From NCBI GenBank assembly GCA_902384685.1, contig CABMCU010000141.1, forward strand, positions 1 to 48,816: a DNA stretch of 48,816 nt, read 5' to 3'. The translations under genes were made by a program, and so were the position numbers. This DNA comes from an uncultured archaeon. GTDB taxonomy: Archaea; Thermoplasmatota; E2; DHVEG-1. The notes under the pieces are model-generated. The model ran no database searches. It had not been told where the DNA came from and worked only from the letters and a program-made list of their open reading frames with translations. Below are positions 8,894 through 16,778 of the stretch, in pieces. How positions within the stretch are numbered: position 1 is the first letter of the stretch; every line of letters starts with the position of its first letter.

Positions 8894-10411
8894 TTAAATC
8901 AGGGGAGTTTTTCGTAACCAGTCCAAGTCGCTGATATATAAACTTCGTATATCTGAAAGCCCGTACCTGAGCATGGCAATCCGTTCGAGTCCGAGCCCCC
9001 ACGCAAGCACCGGGCTTTTCACACCAATCGGCTCTGTTACCTCCGGCCGGAAAATACCGCTGCCACCAAGTTCCATCCATTTACCGTTCCAAAACACTTC
9101 GACTTCCATACTTGGTTCCGTATAGGGGAAGTATCCCGGTCTGAACCTGATTTTTTCGAATCCCATTCTTCGGTAAAATTCTTTGAGAATGCCGATCAGT
9201 TGTCGGAAGTTTGCATTCTCTTCATAAATAATTCCCTCTATTTGGTAGAACTCGGGGAGATGTGTCGCGTCGATGTTTTCTTTTCGAAAGACCCGTTCAA
9301 GGGAAAATACTTTACAAGGTGGTTTAGGGTTGTTGTAGAGGTACCGGATGGTGTTTACCGTGGTATGGGTTCGTAACAATGCTCGTTCACCCTCTGTTTT
9401 TGAGAATTTGTATCCCCACCCTGTTGATCCCGTAGTTCCCCCGTTTTCATGGACTTTTGCGATTTCCTCAAGTAATTGTTTTTCTTGTATTGGTATTTTT
9501 GCGGGTACTTCGCAGTAGAAGGTATCTTGCATTTCTCGTGCAGGATGATCCTGTGGAATGAAAAGAACATCCATATTCCAGAAACAGGATTCAACATAGT
9601 CCCCTTGTATTTCTTGGAACCCCATTTCGACGAAGATCTGCCGGATTTCAGAAATCAACTTGACTAACGGATGTGGTTTGCCACCATAGATTGCGGGAGC
9701 GAACGCATGGATATCATACGGCCTGATTGTTTTTTGTTTCCATTCACTGTTTTTTATGACTGCGCTCGTTACCTGAGAGATTTCCTCTTGGATTTCGAAA
9801 CCGGTCTCCACTATCTTCTTTCCTAGATCTGTTAAAATAATCGTGCTAGTAATTAGTTCTTTCTCTTTGATAACGTTCTTCCGCGATGCGAGAGGTTTGA
9901 TGCAGTCTTTTTCGATCTCTTGTTCGGGGTGTTCGTGCAGCAGACGTAAGAGTTTTTCTACTTCTGTTACTTCAGAGAGTGTTTTTTCTCCTTTGTTAGT
10001 CATTTCGATTATAGTGTCTTTTTCTTTCCTGATGGAAGCCCAACCATTTGTTTTAAGCCAACCGATTGCAACCGAGATCTCATCAGAATCAAGAACCGCT
10101 GAGAGCTCCCTTAGGCTGATTGTTCCTTTCTTCTCAGATAAAAGTTTGAGAGCACGTTTCTCAGGGAGCCCTTTTTCAACAAATCGTTTACCTTCTTTTC
10201 CCAGTGAATAAACAGTTTTAATATGGTTATCCATCGTGACAAGTTTTTTTGACTGCAACCAGGAAGCTGCATTTGAAACTTCAACATCTTGGGAAAACTG
10301 TCCGTTTTTGAAGATGTCTTCCGGTGAGCCTTTACCATGGAGTTTCTTCAGAGTGAGTAATACTTTTTTCTCGCTTAAAGACAGTTCCTTGATGGTTTTA
10401 TCGACATCCAT
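8894..10411 (-). CDS. pheS: Phenylalanyl-tRNA synthetase alpha subunit
   Basis: The catalytic subunit of the class II enzyme that charges tRNA-Phe has 505 residues, as usual in archaea. The N-terminal ~170 residues are winged-helix modules (LSLSEKKVLLTLKKLHG and the repeats after it). The catalytic core shows motif 2 (FSLERVFRKENIDATHLPEF), the GGSGIFRPEV segment and motif 3 (WGLGLERIAMLRYGLSDIR). The partner gene pheT is not adjacent, unlike in many bacteria. The gene stands alone on the minus strand. Confidence 0.97.
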   Translation of the reverse strand: MDVDKTIKELSLSEKKVLLTLKKLHGKGSPEDIFKNGQFSQDVEVSNAASWLQSKKLVTMDNHIKTVYSLGKEGKRFVEKGLPEKRALKLLSEKKGTISLRELSAVLDSDEISVAIGWLKTNGWASIRKEKDTIIEMTNKGEKTLSEVTEVEKLLRLLHEHPEQEIEKDCIKPLASRKNVIKEKELITSTIILTDLGKKIVETGFEIQEEISQVTSAVIKNSEWKQKTIRPYDIHAFAPAIYGGKPHPLVKLISEIRQIFVEMGFQEIQGDYVESCFWNMDVLFIPQDHPAREMQDTFYCEVPAKIPIQEKQLLEEIAKVHENGGTTGSTGWGYKFSKTEGERALLRTHTTVNTIRYLYNNPKPPCKVFSLERVFRKENIDATHLPEFYQIEGIIYEENANFRQLIGILKEFYRRMGFEKIRFRPGYFPYTEPSMEVEVFWNGKWMELGGSGIFRPEVTEPIGVKSPVLAWGLGLERIAMLRYGLSDIRSLYISDLDWLRKTPLI

Positions 10412-10518
10412 TAAAACCTGAAATTGTCTTACACCGTATTAAGATGTCGATGTTTCTTTTTGATAGGAAAGAATTATAAAATACTTGTTCTTCCTTATTC
10501 GCATCTGGGGAGTTAGCT

Positions 10519-10923
10519 ATGATTGGAAAATTACCAGAAAATGTCTTACAAGCAGTATTGGAAACCATTCCCGTCGAATTTTCTGTGATCGATACAAACG
10601 AAAAGGTATTGGCCTGGAACAGGCATGCGACACGGATTTTCAAGAGACCTGAAGCTGTTGTGGGTCGCGATGTTCGGAATTGTCATCCGAAAAAAAGCCT
10701 TGGGAAAATCGAGCAGATATTGCAAGAGATGAAAGCAGGAAAACGGGATAAAGCCCAGTTTTGGATTGATCTTCCCCTTGGTTTAAATGGAAAAAAGGAA
10801 AAGGTGCTTATTGAATATTATGCATTACGAGATGTGAAGGGATCGTACCTTGGATGTCTTGAAGCCTCACAAAATATAGGTAAATACCAAGGGATAACTG
10901 GTGAGAAACGATTACTTGATTAA
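10519..10923 (+). CDS. Stand-alone PAS domain protein (DUF438-type PAS)
   Basis: The 134 residues are a single PAS fold: PVEFSVIDTNEKVLAWNRHA at the start, VVGRDVRNCHPKKS in the middle and DVKGSYLGCLEASQNIG at the end. This is the pattern of the PAS module found at the C-terminus of DUF438/hemerythrin-like proteins, where it can bind haem or another small ligand. Here there is no kinase, DUF438 or hemerythrin part, so it is a lone sensor or binding domain. A TATA-like TTATAAAATA lies ~45 nt upstream and GGGGAG ~8 nt before the ATG. The partner is unknown. Confidence 0.85.
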   Translation: MIGKLPENVLQAVLETIPVEFSVIDTNEKVLAWNRHATRIFKRPEAVVGRDVRNCHPKKSLGKIEQILQEMKAGKRDKAQFWIDLPLGLNGKKEKVLIEYYALRDVKGSYLGCLEASQNIGKYQGITGEKRLLD

Positions 10924-10964
10924 TATTGCTATCCTTCATATTTCTCACAAATAATACGAAACGG

Positions 10965-11234
10965 TTAAGGTCGTAATAAGTAATCAATATCAATTAAAAA
11001 CAGTTTTTGTACCCATTCTTTACAATGTTGTTTATGTTTTAGGCTATCTCGCCCTTTCGTTAGCATATGTGTTCGATGAGGTAGAGGGACACACACAATT
11101 CTATTGACATGATGCATATCAACACTCCTGACATCATAAGACGGATAGGGATTGTCAAATAGAGGGAGATATCCGAGATTTCTTTTTTTGAATCGTGCTC
11201 TCCGGTTAACCTCTGGATACTTATGCTTTTTCAT
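10965..11234 (-). CDS. Small HNH-like archaeal accessory protein
   Basis: I chose the internal ATG at 11234 because AGGA lies ~11 nt before it and the similarity begins there; the frame is open up to 11363. The 89 residues show a basic start (MKKHKYPEVNRRARFKK), then GYLPL, VDMHHVNRIVCVPLPHRTH and a Lys/His-rich end. The pattern H-H then V-x-V-P then L/T-H recalls small archaeal proteins (HHI...VIYIP...LH) sometimes annotated as HNH-like nucleases. A complete HNH active site is not certain. The gene sits in the small accessory region before tRNA-Ile. Function is unproven. Confidence 0.5.
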   Translation of the reverse strand: MKKHKYPEVNRRARFKKRNLGYLPLFDNPYPSYDVRSVDMHHVNRIVCVPLPHRTHMLTKGRDSLKHKQHCKEWVQKLFLIDIDYLLRP

Positions 11235-11444
11235 ACTTTTATTTCCTGTTATTACTAAATTGTGGAAAGGAGAGGAGGAAAGGAAGCGGAGCTGGGATGC
11301 AGACGTATCATTCTTCCTTTCACATGGTTGGAATGCGAAATACCATTTTTCGTTTATATACATACGGGGAGGAAGAATGAAAGTATTACTTTTTTAATGA
11401 AAGATTTGAACCTACTGCGAAAAGTTTAAAGCTAAGACTGCTCT

Positions 11445-11452
11445 ATATATAA
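11445..11452 (+). promoter_or_regulatory. TATA box before the SD-repeat/RHH locus
   Basis: TATATATA follows GCTC in a less AT-rich setting. Transcription would begin about 25 nt further on, near 11472-11478, inside the repeat array. TTTAAA at 11426-11431 is an alternative box that would place the start before the array. Confidence 0.45.
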
Positions 11453-11466
11453 CTGTCTAAGAAAGA

Positions 11467-11509
11467 GGAGGATTCCGAGGAGGATTCTGGGGAGGATTGA
11501 GGGAGGATT
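11467..11509 (+). repeat. Four spaced copies of GGAGGATT (Shine-Dalgarno-like array)
   Basis: GGAGGATT occurs at 11467-11474, 11479-11486, 11491-11498 and 11502-11509, with spacings of 12, 12 and 11 nt. Each copy contains a strong Shine-Dalgarno core. Only the last is correctly placed for a start codon, the ATG at 11515. A fifth copy lies inside the downstream gene at 11587-11594. Read in the frame of the mini-ORF, the array would encode RGGF-RGGF-WGGL, but no start codon is available upstream. Confidence 0.75.
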
Positions 11510-11514
11510 CAAAG

Positions 11515-11571
11515 ATGACCGTAGCTCGAGCGAGCTCACGGAAAAAAACCAAAAAGGTGACTAAAAGATGA
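11515..11571 (+). CDS. 18-residue basic mini-ORF translationally coupled to the RHH protein
   Basis: ATG at 11515 lies ~7 nt after GGAGGA, an ideal ribosome site. The product is MTVARASSRKKTKKVTKR, strongly Lys/Arg-rich. Its TGA (11569-11571) overlaps the next ATG (11568) as ATGA, so translation of the two is likely coupled. It could be a leader peptide or a small nucleic-acid-binding tail peptide. It is too short for similarity to decide. Confidence 0.5.
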   Translation: MTVARASSRKKTKKVTKR

Positions 11572-12119
11572 ACGAAAATAGCGAGGGGAGGATTGACCCA
11601 TTCAGGCTGCTGAATACTCGGAGAAAAAATCGTCAAAGAAAACCACTAAGGCCAAAAACTAAAGCGCGAGCTCTCTACGAAGAGTTAAACCCATGTATAA
11701 GCACGCGAATACCACAGAGTGTATATTTAGAGACTCTTTTAAGCGCAAAAACAGCAGGATTGAAACTAAATCAGTATGTATCAAAAGTGTTATCAAAATC
11801 CAATCTGGACATTGAGAAAATAAAAAATGATGCTCATACTGCTGGACAACAAAGCAGACAGCAAGAGATAGATAAAAGCTACAATCGTGGTGTCGAGGCA
11901 GGCAAAAATCAAAAACAAAACGATGTTATTAAGACCGCTGAAGACCACGCAATGGAAAAAATTGGATTGACATATCCCTGTTCCATATGTGGTAAGTGGA
12001 TTTACGTAGAAAAAGGCGACAAGCTACATTTGCGAATTTTGAATTTATTGTACCAAGAAAACTGGTGTCATAAATATTGCATCGACCTCCAAAGTATCAA
12101 TAATCGCCGTTACGACTAG
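11568..12119 (+). CDS. Ribbon-helix-helix / zinc-finger accessory protein
   Basis: The 183 residues have a very basic start (TRRKNRQRKPLRPKTKAR), then a ribbon-helix-helix-like segment at ~44-76 (STRIPQSVYLETLLSAKTAG, then KLNQYVSKVLSK). A helical Gln/Lys-rich linker follows, and a C-terminal zinc finger of pattern CSIC ... WCHKYC (Cys ~139/142, then Cys/His/Cys near 165-169). Similar RHH plus Cys/His proteins occur on archaeal plasmids and integrated elements, so DNA binding is likely. It starts within the ATGA of the mini-ORF. A GGAGGATT copy lies inside its first codons, which could bind ribosomes or initiate feedback. Confidence 0.7.
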   Translation: MNENSEGRIDPFRLLNTRRKNRQRKPLRPKTKARALYEELNPCISTRIPQSVYLETLLSAKTAGLKLNQYVSKVLSKSNLDIEKIKNDAHTAGQQSRQQEIDKSYNRGVEAGKNQKQNDVIKTAEDHAMEKIGLTYPCSICGKWIYVEKGDKLHLRILNLLYQENWCHKYCIDLQSINNRRYD

Positions 12120-12594
12120 CCGTGTCCAAAGTGGAAACCTGATTATTTAATATAGAATCATGGCCGCCTGTTAACGATAGACTCCTTTAATATAATGAAA
12201 GCTCACCGGAAAATGTGTAAAAACTAGCAAATGATTGTATTTCAGCATGAGAACAATTCATACAAAGGGAGAATAATAGTAAACCAAAGAAACAAATTAA
12301 GGTAATATGTAAAATATTCAAGAAGAAAACCAAAATCAATGACGATTTAATAGCATTTGATTGTCCAAACTGTATAACCAATGATGTATTTGTTTGAGTC
12401 AAAACCGTGTTAATGCTTGACTGAAAGCAAAAACATAAAAAAAGATGATTTTTTAAGGTCTCTGTAGTTCTCATTTTTAGAAAAAAGGGAGTATTGATTT
12501 TTCATTTTTTAACACCGTGATAGAAATATTAAAGAAATGTCTCAGCATGTCATTACTTTCTTATAGAACAAGCGTATTACCTCCTTTTAAAATA
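12120..12594. other. Gene-poor stretch with possible decayed zinc-ribbon remnant
   Basis: There is no convincing intact gene. On the plus strand, 12257-12397 is open and encodes a Lys-rich segment followed by LIAFDCPNCITNDVFV, which looks like the end of a zinc-ribbon protein, but it has no start codon or ribosome site. A hydrophobic 95-codon frame on the minus strand (12474-12187) overlaps it and also lacks a ribosome site. Decayed accessory DNA is the simplest reading. Confidence 0.4.
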
Positions 12595-12669
12595 GGGCCC
12601 GTAGCTTAGATCGGTTGGAGCAACCGGCTGATAACCGGTAGGTCGAGAGTTCAAATCTCTTCGGGCCCA
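12595..12669 (+). tRNA. tRNA-Ile (anticodon GAT)
   Basis: The 75 nt fold into a standard cloverleaf. The acceptor stem is GGGCCCG/CGGGCCC with discriminator A, the D stem is GCTT/GAGC, and the anticodon stem ACCGG/CCGGT encloses the loop CTGATAA. The T arm is GAGAG-TTCAAAT-CTCTT, closing with one wobble pair. The anticodon GAT reads ATC/ATT. No intron is present and CCA is not encoded. A TATA-like TTATAG near 12561 fits a start just before the gene. It marks the edge of the accessory-looking region. Confidence 0.97.
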
Positions 12670-12686
12670 TTTTTTCTTTTTTTTAT
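12670..12686 (+). terminator. T-rich terminator of tRNA-Ile
   Basis: Seventeen bases, 15 or more of them T, follow the tRNA directly. The glutamine synthetase gene ends on the other strand 4 nt further on. Confidence 0.6.
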
Positions 12687-12690
12687 TACA

Positions 12691-13992
12691 TTAGCAATGG
12701 AAATAATACCTGTAATCCTGATCGGTGATTTCTCCCATGTAATTATGCCATTCCTGTGTCTTTGTATCAATGAACAGTTCAGCACCGTCACTACCTATTG
12801 CATTCATTAGCACCGTATCATGTTTGAATTCTTCTAATGCTTCCATCAGATTTGTCGGGAGTCGTTTGATGTTGTTTTCCTTAATTTCATCATCTGTCAT
12901 CTTATAGATGTTCTTCGTGATAGGTTCATAGTTGATTTTCTTTTTAATACCGTCAAGACCTGCATGGGTTAATACCGAGAATAACAGGTAAGGGTTTGTC
13001 GCAGGATCTGCGTTTCGTACTTCGACGTCGACATTCTTCTTTGAAGGTATTCGTATAAGGCTGCTGCGGTTATGGGGCGCCCAGGCAAGATAAATAGGAG
13101 CTTCGTAATGAGGAATCAATCGTTTGTAAGAATTCAAGGTTGGATTGGCAATAGCAGCAATCCCTCGAGAGTGTTCGAGAATACCTCCGATGAAATATCG
13201 TGCGTTTTGAGTTAACCCAAACGGGTCGTTATCATCAACAAACATGTTTTTTCCTTTCTTGTATAAAGCGATATGTGCATGCATGCCACTTCCTGCTTCA
13301 TTGGAGAAAGGTTTTGGCATGAAGGTAATGTCAAAATTATAGGTATTAGCAATGTCCCGTGCGAGATATTTAAATAAACAGCAAAAATCGGCTGCTGGAA
13401 TAGCGTCGAGTTCTGTTACCTCGATTTCATGTTGTGATTTACCTGATTCATGGTGATGGTATTTGATATCACATCCGCAGGCCATGAGGAGATCCGAGAG
13501 TCGAGTCCGGTATTCTTTTGCGTTATCAAGTGGTGGTGCAATAAAATAGCCTTGATTTGCTTTGATTTCAGTAAATTTATTTTCATTATGACTGAAGACG
13601 TAAAATTCGATTTCCGGGGAAATCATAATGCTGTCGAACCCTTGGCTCGTTGCGGTATCCACTGCTCTCCGGAGGATATATCGTGGTCCTGCGCGGTATG
13701 GGTTGTAATCGACATCGCAAAGATTTGCCCGGATAAGGGCTTCTCCTTCCAGATGAGGAAGAACCAGAAAAGTGCCTGGGTCAGGAACTGCGAGCATATC
13801 TGAGCGTTCAACTTTTCGAAATCCAACTGATGAGCCATCAAAACGTGAACCTTTAGTGAGAGCATCATCTTTTATAAATCGGTCTGCAGGAACATAAAAA
13901 ACCCGTAAACCGCCCATAAGATCAGTAAAATGAATTTGAATCCATCTGATATGATGGGTCTCGATTTCTTTTTTTATCTGTTGTTGATTCAT
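12691..13992 (-). CDS. glnA: Glutamine synthetase, type I
   Basis: The enzyme makes glutamine from glutamate, ammonia and ATP. The motifs are RFDGSSVGF, the glutamate-binding NEAGSGMHAHIALY, and RNADPATNPYLLFSVL near the C-terminus. The length of ~433 residues fits archaeal GSI-alpha. I chose the second ATG (MNQQQI, at 13992) because the minus-strand TATA-like box at 14014-14022 lies ~26 nt before it. The mRNA would then be leaderless. An upstream in-frame ATG at 14004 is only 14 nt from that box. The gene is divergent from a DNA methyltransferase. It may assimilate or buffer ammonia released by amino-acid breakdown. Confidence 0.95.
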   Translation of the reverse strand: MNQQQIKKEIETHHIRWIQIHFTDLMGGLRVFYVPADRFIKDDALTKGSRFDGSSVGFRKVERSDMLAVPDPGTFLVLPHLEGEALIRANLCDVDYNPYRAGPRYILRRAVDTATSQGFDSIMISPEIEFYVFSHNENKFTEIKANQGYFIAPPLDNAKEYRTRLSDLLMACGCDIKYHHHESGKSQHEIEVTELDAIPAADFCCLFKYLARDIANTYNFDITFMPKPFSNEAGSGMHAHIALYKKGKNMFVDDNDPFGLTQNARYFIGGILEHSRGIAAIANPTLNSYKRLIPHYEAPIYLAWAPHNRSSLIRIPSKKNVDVEVRNADPATNPYLLFSVLTHAGLDGIKKKINYEPITKNIYKMTDDEIKENNIKRLPTNLMEALEEFKHDTVLMNAIGSDGAELFIDTKTQEWHNYMGEITDQDYRYYFHC

Positions 13993-14013
13993 AGGGTGGA
14001 GCATATCGCAGGC

Positions 14014-14022
14014 ATTATAAAA
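14014..14022 (-). promoter_or_regulatory. TATA box of glnA
   Basis: The minus strand reads TTTTATAAT, centred ~26 nt before the ATG at 13992. This spacing predicts a leaderless transcript and decides the start codon. Confidence 0.5.
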
Positions 14023-14082
14023 TTTTTATGGATACAAGATATTAAAGTATGGTAATTACACCACGCGAGCACGTGAGTGGGA

Positions 14083-14907
14083 ATGAGCCTTAAATATAAT
14101 AGAATTTACCAGATGGATTGTCTTACTGGTTTGCAGCAGATCGACAATGAATCTGTTGATGTGATTGTAACATCCCCACCGTATAATATTGGAAAACCGT
14201 ATCGGTCATATCATGATATTCGACCACGAACTGAGTATTTAAATTGGATGGAAAATGTCGCAATTGCATGTAAAACAGCATTGAAGAAAAACGGGTCTTT
14301 TTTCCTTAATGTCGGGGGAAAACCGACAGAATTGTGGATAGCGTTAGATTTAGCGAATCGATTCCGTAACCACTTTATCTTACAAAATACAATTCATTGG
14401 ATTAAATCAATTGCGATTCCAAAAGAAGATGTGGGTAACTATAAGACTATCACTGATGACATCGCAGTCGGGCATTACCAACCGGTCAATAGTACACGCT
14501 ACCTGAGTAACTGTCATGAATACATCTTTCATTTCACATTAACCGGAGACGTTGTCATAGATTCTCTTGCCGTTGGTGTGAAATACCAGGATAAAACCAA
14601 TATTGGGCGTTGGAAAAAAGCAAACAAAGATCTTCGAGGACGAGGTAATACTTGGTTTATCCCATATGTAACGATACAAAATGCAAGGGTACATCCGACG
14701 ATCTTCCCGGAAAAACTCCCTGAAATGTGCATTAAACTTCATGGATTAAAAAAAAATATGCTTGTCCTTGATCCATTCATGGGAACCGGCTCAACAGCAC
14801 TCGCCTGTCAAAAACTCGGAGTGAATTTCATCGGTTTTGAAATCGATGCAAGCTATATAGAAATCGCAAATAAGCAATTATCAAAACAAAAAAAGAAATC
14901 CGATTGA
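14083..14907 (+). CDS. Beta-class DNA methyltransferase (N4-cytosine/N6-adenine)
   Basis: The catalytic motif [10 protein letters not shown] lies near the N-terminus (SPPY at ~31-34). The AdoMet-binding motif I ([13 protein letters not shown]) lies near the C-terminus, followed by NFIGFEID. This order defines the beta class. SPPY is common in N4-cytosine enzymes, but N6-adenine cannot be excluded. The length of ~274 residues is complete. The start could be the GTG at 14077 or the ATG at 14083; I prefer the ATG. No restriction endonuclease gene lies beside it, so it looks like an orphan methyltransferase with a regulatory or protective role. The target sequence cannot be read from the protein. 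Confidence 0.92.
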   Translation: MSLKYNRIYQMDCLTGLQQIDNESVDVIVTSPPYNIGKPYRSYHDIRPRTEYLNWMENVAIACKTALKKNGSFFLNVGGKPTELWIALDLANRFRNHFILQNTIHWIKSIAIPKEDVGNYKTITDDIAVGHYQPVNSTRYLSNCHEYIFHFTLTGDVVIDSLAVGVKYQDKTNIGRWKKANKDLRGRGNTWFIPYVTIQNARVHPTIFPEKLPEMCIKLHGLKKNMLVLDPFMGTGSTALACQKLGVNFIGFEIDASYIEIANKQLSKQKKKSD

Positions 14908-14970
14908 GATTAAAAGTAATAAATAATAATCAGAACAATGTAACTTTATGAACTATAGTAAGGTTAAAAT

Positions 14971-16089
14971 ATGAAAAACATCACCCCCTGGCGCAACGAC
15001 AGTGTCTTCATTGCTCCCCTTTCACCAGCCTGTCGCATGTGCGCAAAAGGATCAAAAATGGTAATACTGATAACGGGCCTATGCTCCACACGTTGCTTCT
15101 ACTGTCCCTTGAGTTTTAAAAAAGGGGGTACTGATAGAATTTTTGCAGATGAATGGGAACTGGAAAACGAGCAGGACACTAAGAAATTGATTCGAGAAGC
15201 AGAAAGCATAGAAGCGACAGGTGCTGGTATTACTGGTGGTGATCCCCTTATTGTTTGGAAACGAGTTCAAACCTACATCACTCTGCTGAAAGGTACCTTT
15301 GGAGAAAAATTCAATATTCATCTGTATACTTCTGCACTGAAAAATGCAAATCATCTCCACGATCTTATCGCTACAGGTCTTGATGAGGTGAGATTTCATC
15401 CACTTCCCAATACCTGGAGGAGCATGGAAAAAAGTCCTATTAGCAAAATAGTCAAAAACACCGTTAATACAAATACTGATGTTGCTATTGAAATTCCGGT
15501 CCTCCCAAAAAAGGAACAAGAAATCCTCTCTCTAATCACCTGGGCTGAGACACAAGGTGTACGATGGGTGAACCTCAATGAACTAGAATTTTCAGAGCGA
15601 AACTGTGACGCGTTCCGCAATAGAGGATTCCAAGTAAAAAATGATATTTCCGCTGGTGTTAAAGGAAGTGAACAGACTGCAGTAAAGGTTATAAAGATGA
15701 CACAAAAAAAGGACCTTCGCATCGGTGTACATTATTGCTCTGTTTCGTTCAAAGATGGAATTCAACTCAAAAATCGTATCAAACGACGCGCTCAGTATAT
15801 TGCAAAACCTTATGATGTCATCATTAAGGATGGAACCTTGGTGAAAGGTGCTATTTATCCAACCAGTAGATCTCTTCGGCGTGTCTCAACAATCTTACAA
15901 GAAACCTACAATGTTCCATTAAATCTTCTTTTTATTGATACTGAAAAGAAACGGGTTGAACTTGCTGCATGGCTGTTGCAAAAAATTGCTCCAAAACTAA
16001 CCAAATTAGAATACCACTGCTTTATCGTCGAGGAATATCCGACCGTTGATCGACTAGAAGTTGAACGTACTCCCGTATCTGATTTGTGA
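14971..16089 (+). CDS. Radical SAM protein related to pyruvate formate-lyase activase (COG2108-like)
   Basis: The 372 residues carry a radical-SAM cluster motif CSTRCFYC (Cys38/42/45) and the AdoMet-site ITGGDPL. An extra Cys pair CRMC (Cys21/24) just before the core may be structural or bind another metal. The ~100 residues after the TIM-barrel part (from about 250) form a separate domain that ends in a VEEYP segment. It matches the uncharacterised archaeal group COG2108. Substrate unknown. AAGG lies before the ATG. It is 87 nt before the L7Ae operon and could be co-transcribed with it. Confidence 0.85.
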   Translation: MKNITPWRNDSVFIAPLSPACRMCAKGSKMVILITGLCSTRCFYCPLSFKKGGTDRIFADEWELENEQDTKKLIREAESIEATGAGITGGDPLIVWKRVQTYITLLKGTFGEKFNIHLYTSALKNANHLHDLIATGLDEVRFHPLPNTWRSMEKSPISKIVKNTVNTNTDVAIEIPVLPKKEQEILSLITWAETQGVRWVNLNELEFSERNCDAFRNRGFQVKNDISAGVKGSEQTAVKVIKMTQKKDLRIGVHYCSVSFKDGIQLKNRIKRRAQYIAKPYDVIIKDGTLVKGAIYPTSRSLRRVSTILQETYNVPLNLLFIDTEKKRVELAAWLLQKIAPKLTKLEYHCFIVEEYPTVDRLEVERTPVSDL

Positions 16090-16095
16090 AAAAGG

Positions 16096-16168
16096 TTTTT
16101 ATATGAGGGCTACATTCCCACCTTTACATTCCCTAAGGAATGGAATCGATGAAAGCTCAGAAAGGAGG
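16096..16168 (+). promoter_or_regulatory. Promoter and structured 5' leader of the L7Ae operon
   Basis: A TATA-like TTTTTATAT lies at 16096-16104. A perfect hairpin CATTCC-CTAA-GGAATG lies at 16127-16142. The Shine-Dalgarno AAAGGAGG at 16161-16168 could pair with CCACCTTT at 16118-16125 (7 of 8 pairs), which would hide the ribosome site. The predicted start (~16125) may exclude that segment from the mRNA, unless transcription comes from further upstream. Confidence 0.4.
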
Positions 16169-16176
16169 CTAAAAAA

Positions 16177-16548
16177 ATGCCGATGTATGTACGATTTCAA
16201 GCATCAAAAGAATTGCAAGATTTAGCCTATGAATTAATAGAAAAGGCTCGAGATGGCGGAAAACTAGGAAAAGGCGTAAATGAGACAACAAAGTACGTCG
16301 AACGTGGCCAAGCAAAAATTGTGGTCATGGCTGAAGACGTAACACCTGAAGAGATTCTCGCTCATATGCCGATTCTCTGTGAAGAAAAAAACATACCCTA
16401 CACATATGTTCCCAGCAAAGAAGAACTTGGTAACGCAGTTGGTCTTGGTATTCCAACGAGTGCTATTGCGATCGTGAACCCTGGTCGGGAAAAGGATCTT
16501 TTAGAAAGCATTGTCAAAAAAATCGAATCAGTGAAAAAACAGGGTTAA
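16177..16548 (+). CDS. rpl7ae: Ribosomal protein L7Ae (eL8), kink-turn-binding
   Basis: The 123 residues match archaeal L7Ae: [20 protein letters not shown], then [20 protein letters not shown], then LGNAVGLG and AIAIVNPG. It binds kink-turns in 23S rRNA, in box C/D and H/ACA guide RNPs and in RNase P. An AAAGGAGG 8 nt before the ATG is one of the strongest ribosome sites in the window. It is the first gene of a tight cluster with S28e (4 nt later) and L24e. L7Ae is known in some archaea to repress its own mRNA. Confidence 0.97.
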   Translation: MPMYVRFQASKELQDLAYELIEKARDGGKLGKGVNETTKYVERGQAKIVVMAEDVTPEEILAHMPILCEEKNIPYTYVPSKEELGNAVGLGIPTSAIAIVNPGREKDLLESIVKKIESVKKQG

Positions 16549-16552
16549 GAGT

Positions 16553-16765
16553 ATGGTTATCGAAGGAACGCCGTGTGAGGTTGTCGAGGTCATCGAGCGA
16601 ACAGGGATGGCCGGTGAAGCATCTCAGGTAAAAGTCCGTGTCTTAGATGGGAGAGATAAAGGGAAAATTATCACTCGTAATGTTATGGGGCCAGTTCGTT
16701 TAGGCGACATTCTCATGTTAAGTGAAACACAACGAGAAGCAAAGAAACTCGGTGGACCACGATAA
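16553..16765 (+). CDS. rps28e: Ribosomal protein S28e
   Basis: The 70 residues contain the family core [20 protein letters not shown], then [20 protein letters not shown], ending in a basic [13 protein letters not shown] tail. It is a small-subunit protein with an OB fold near the mRNA exit channel. It lies between L7Ae and L24e, the standard archaeal order. Confidence 0.96.
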   Translation: MVIEGTPCEVVEVIERTGMAGEASQVKVRVLDGRDKGKIITRNVMGPVRLGDILMLSETQREAKKLGGPR

Positions 16766-16778
16766 GAGGGAAACAAGC

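Noticed and set aside
11152-11397. 81-codon plus-strand ORF opposite the HNH-like gene
   Set aside because: It overlaps the HNH-like small gene on the other strand, which has a better start and recognisable pattern.
11464-11510. GGAGGATT repeats as a CRISPR array
   Set aside because: The repeat unit is 8 nt with 3-4 nt between copies; CRISPR repeats and spacers are far longer and no cas gene is present.
12187-12474. Hydrophobic 95-codon ORF on the minus strand
   Set aside because: No ribosome site, no family resemblance, and A-rich DNA on the other strand gives hydrophobic codons by chance. It also overlaps the zinc-ribbon-like remnant.
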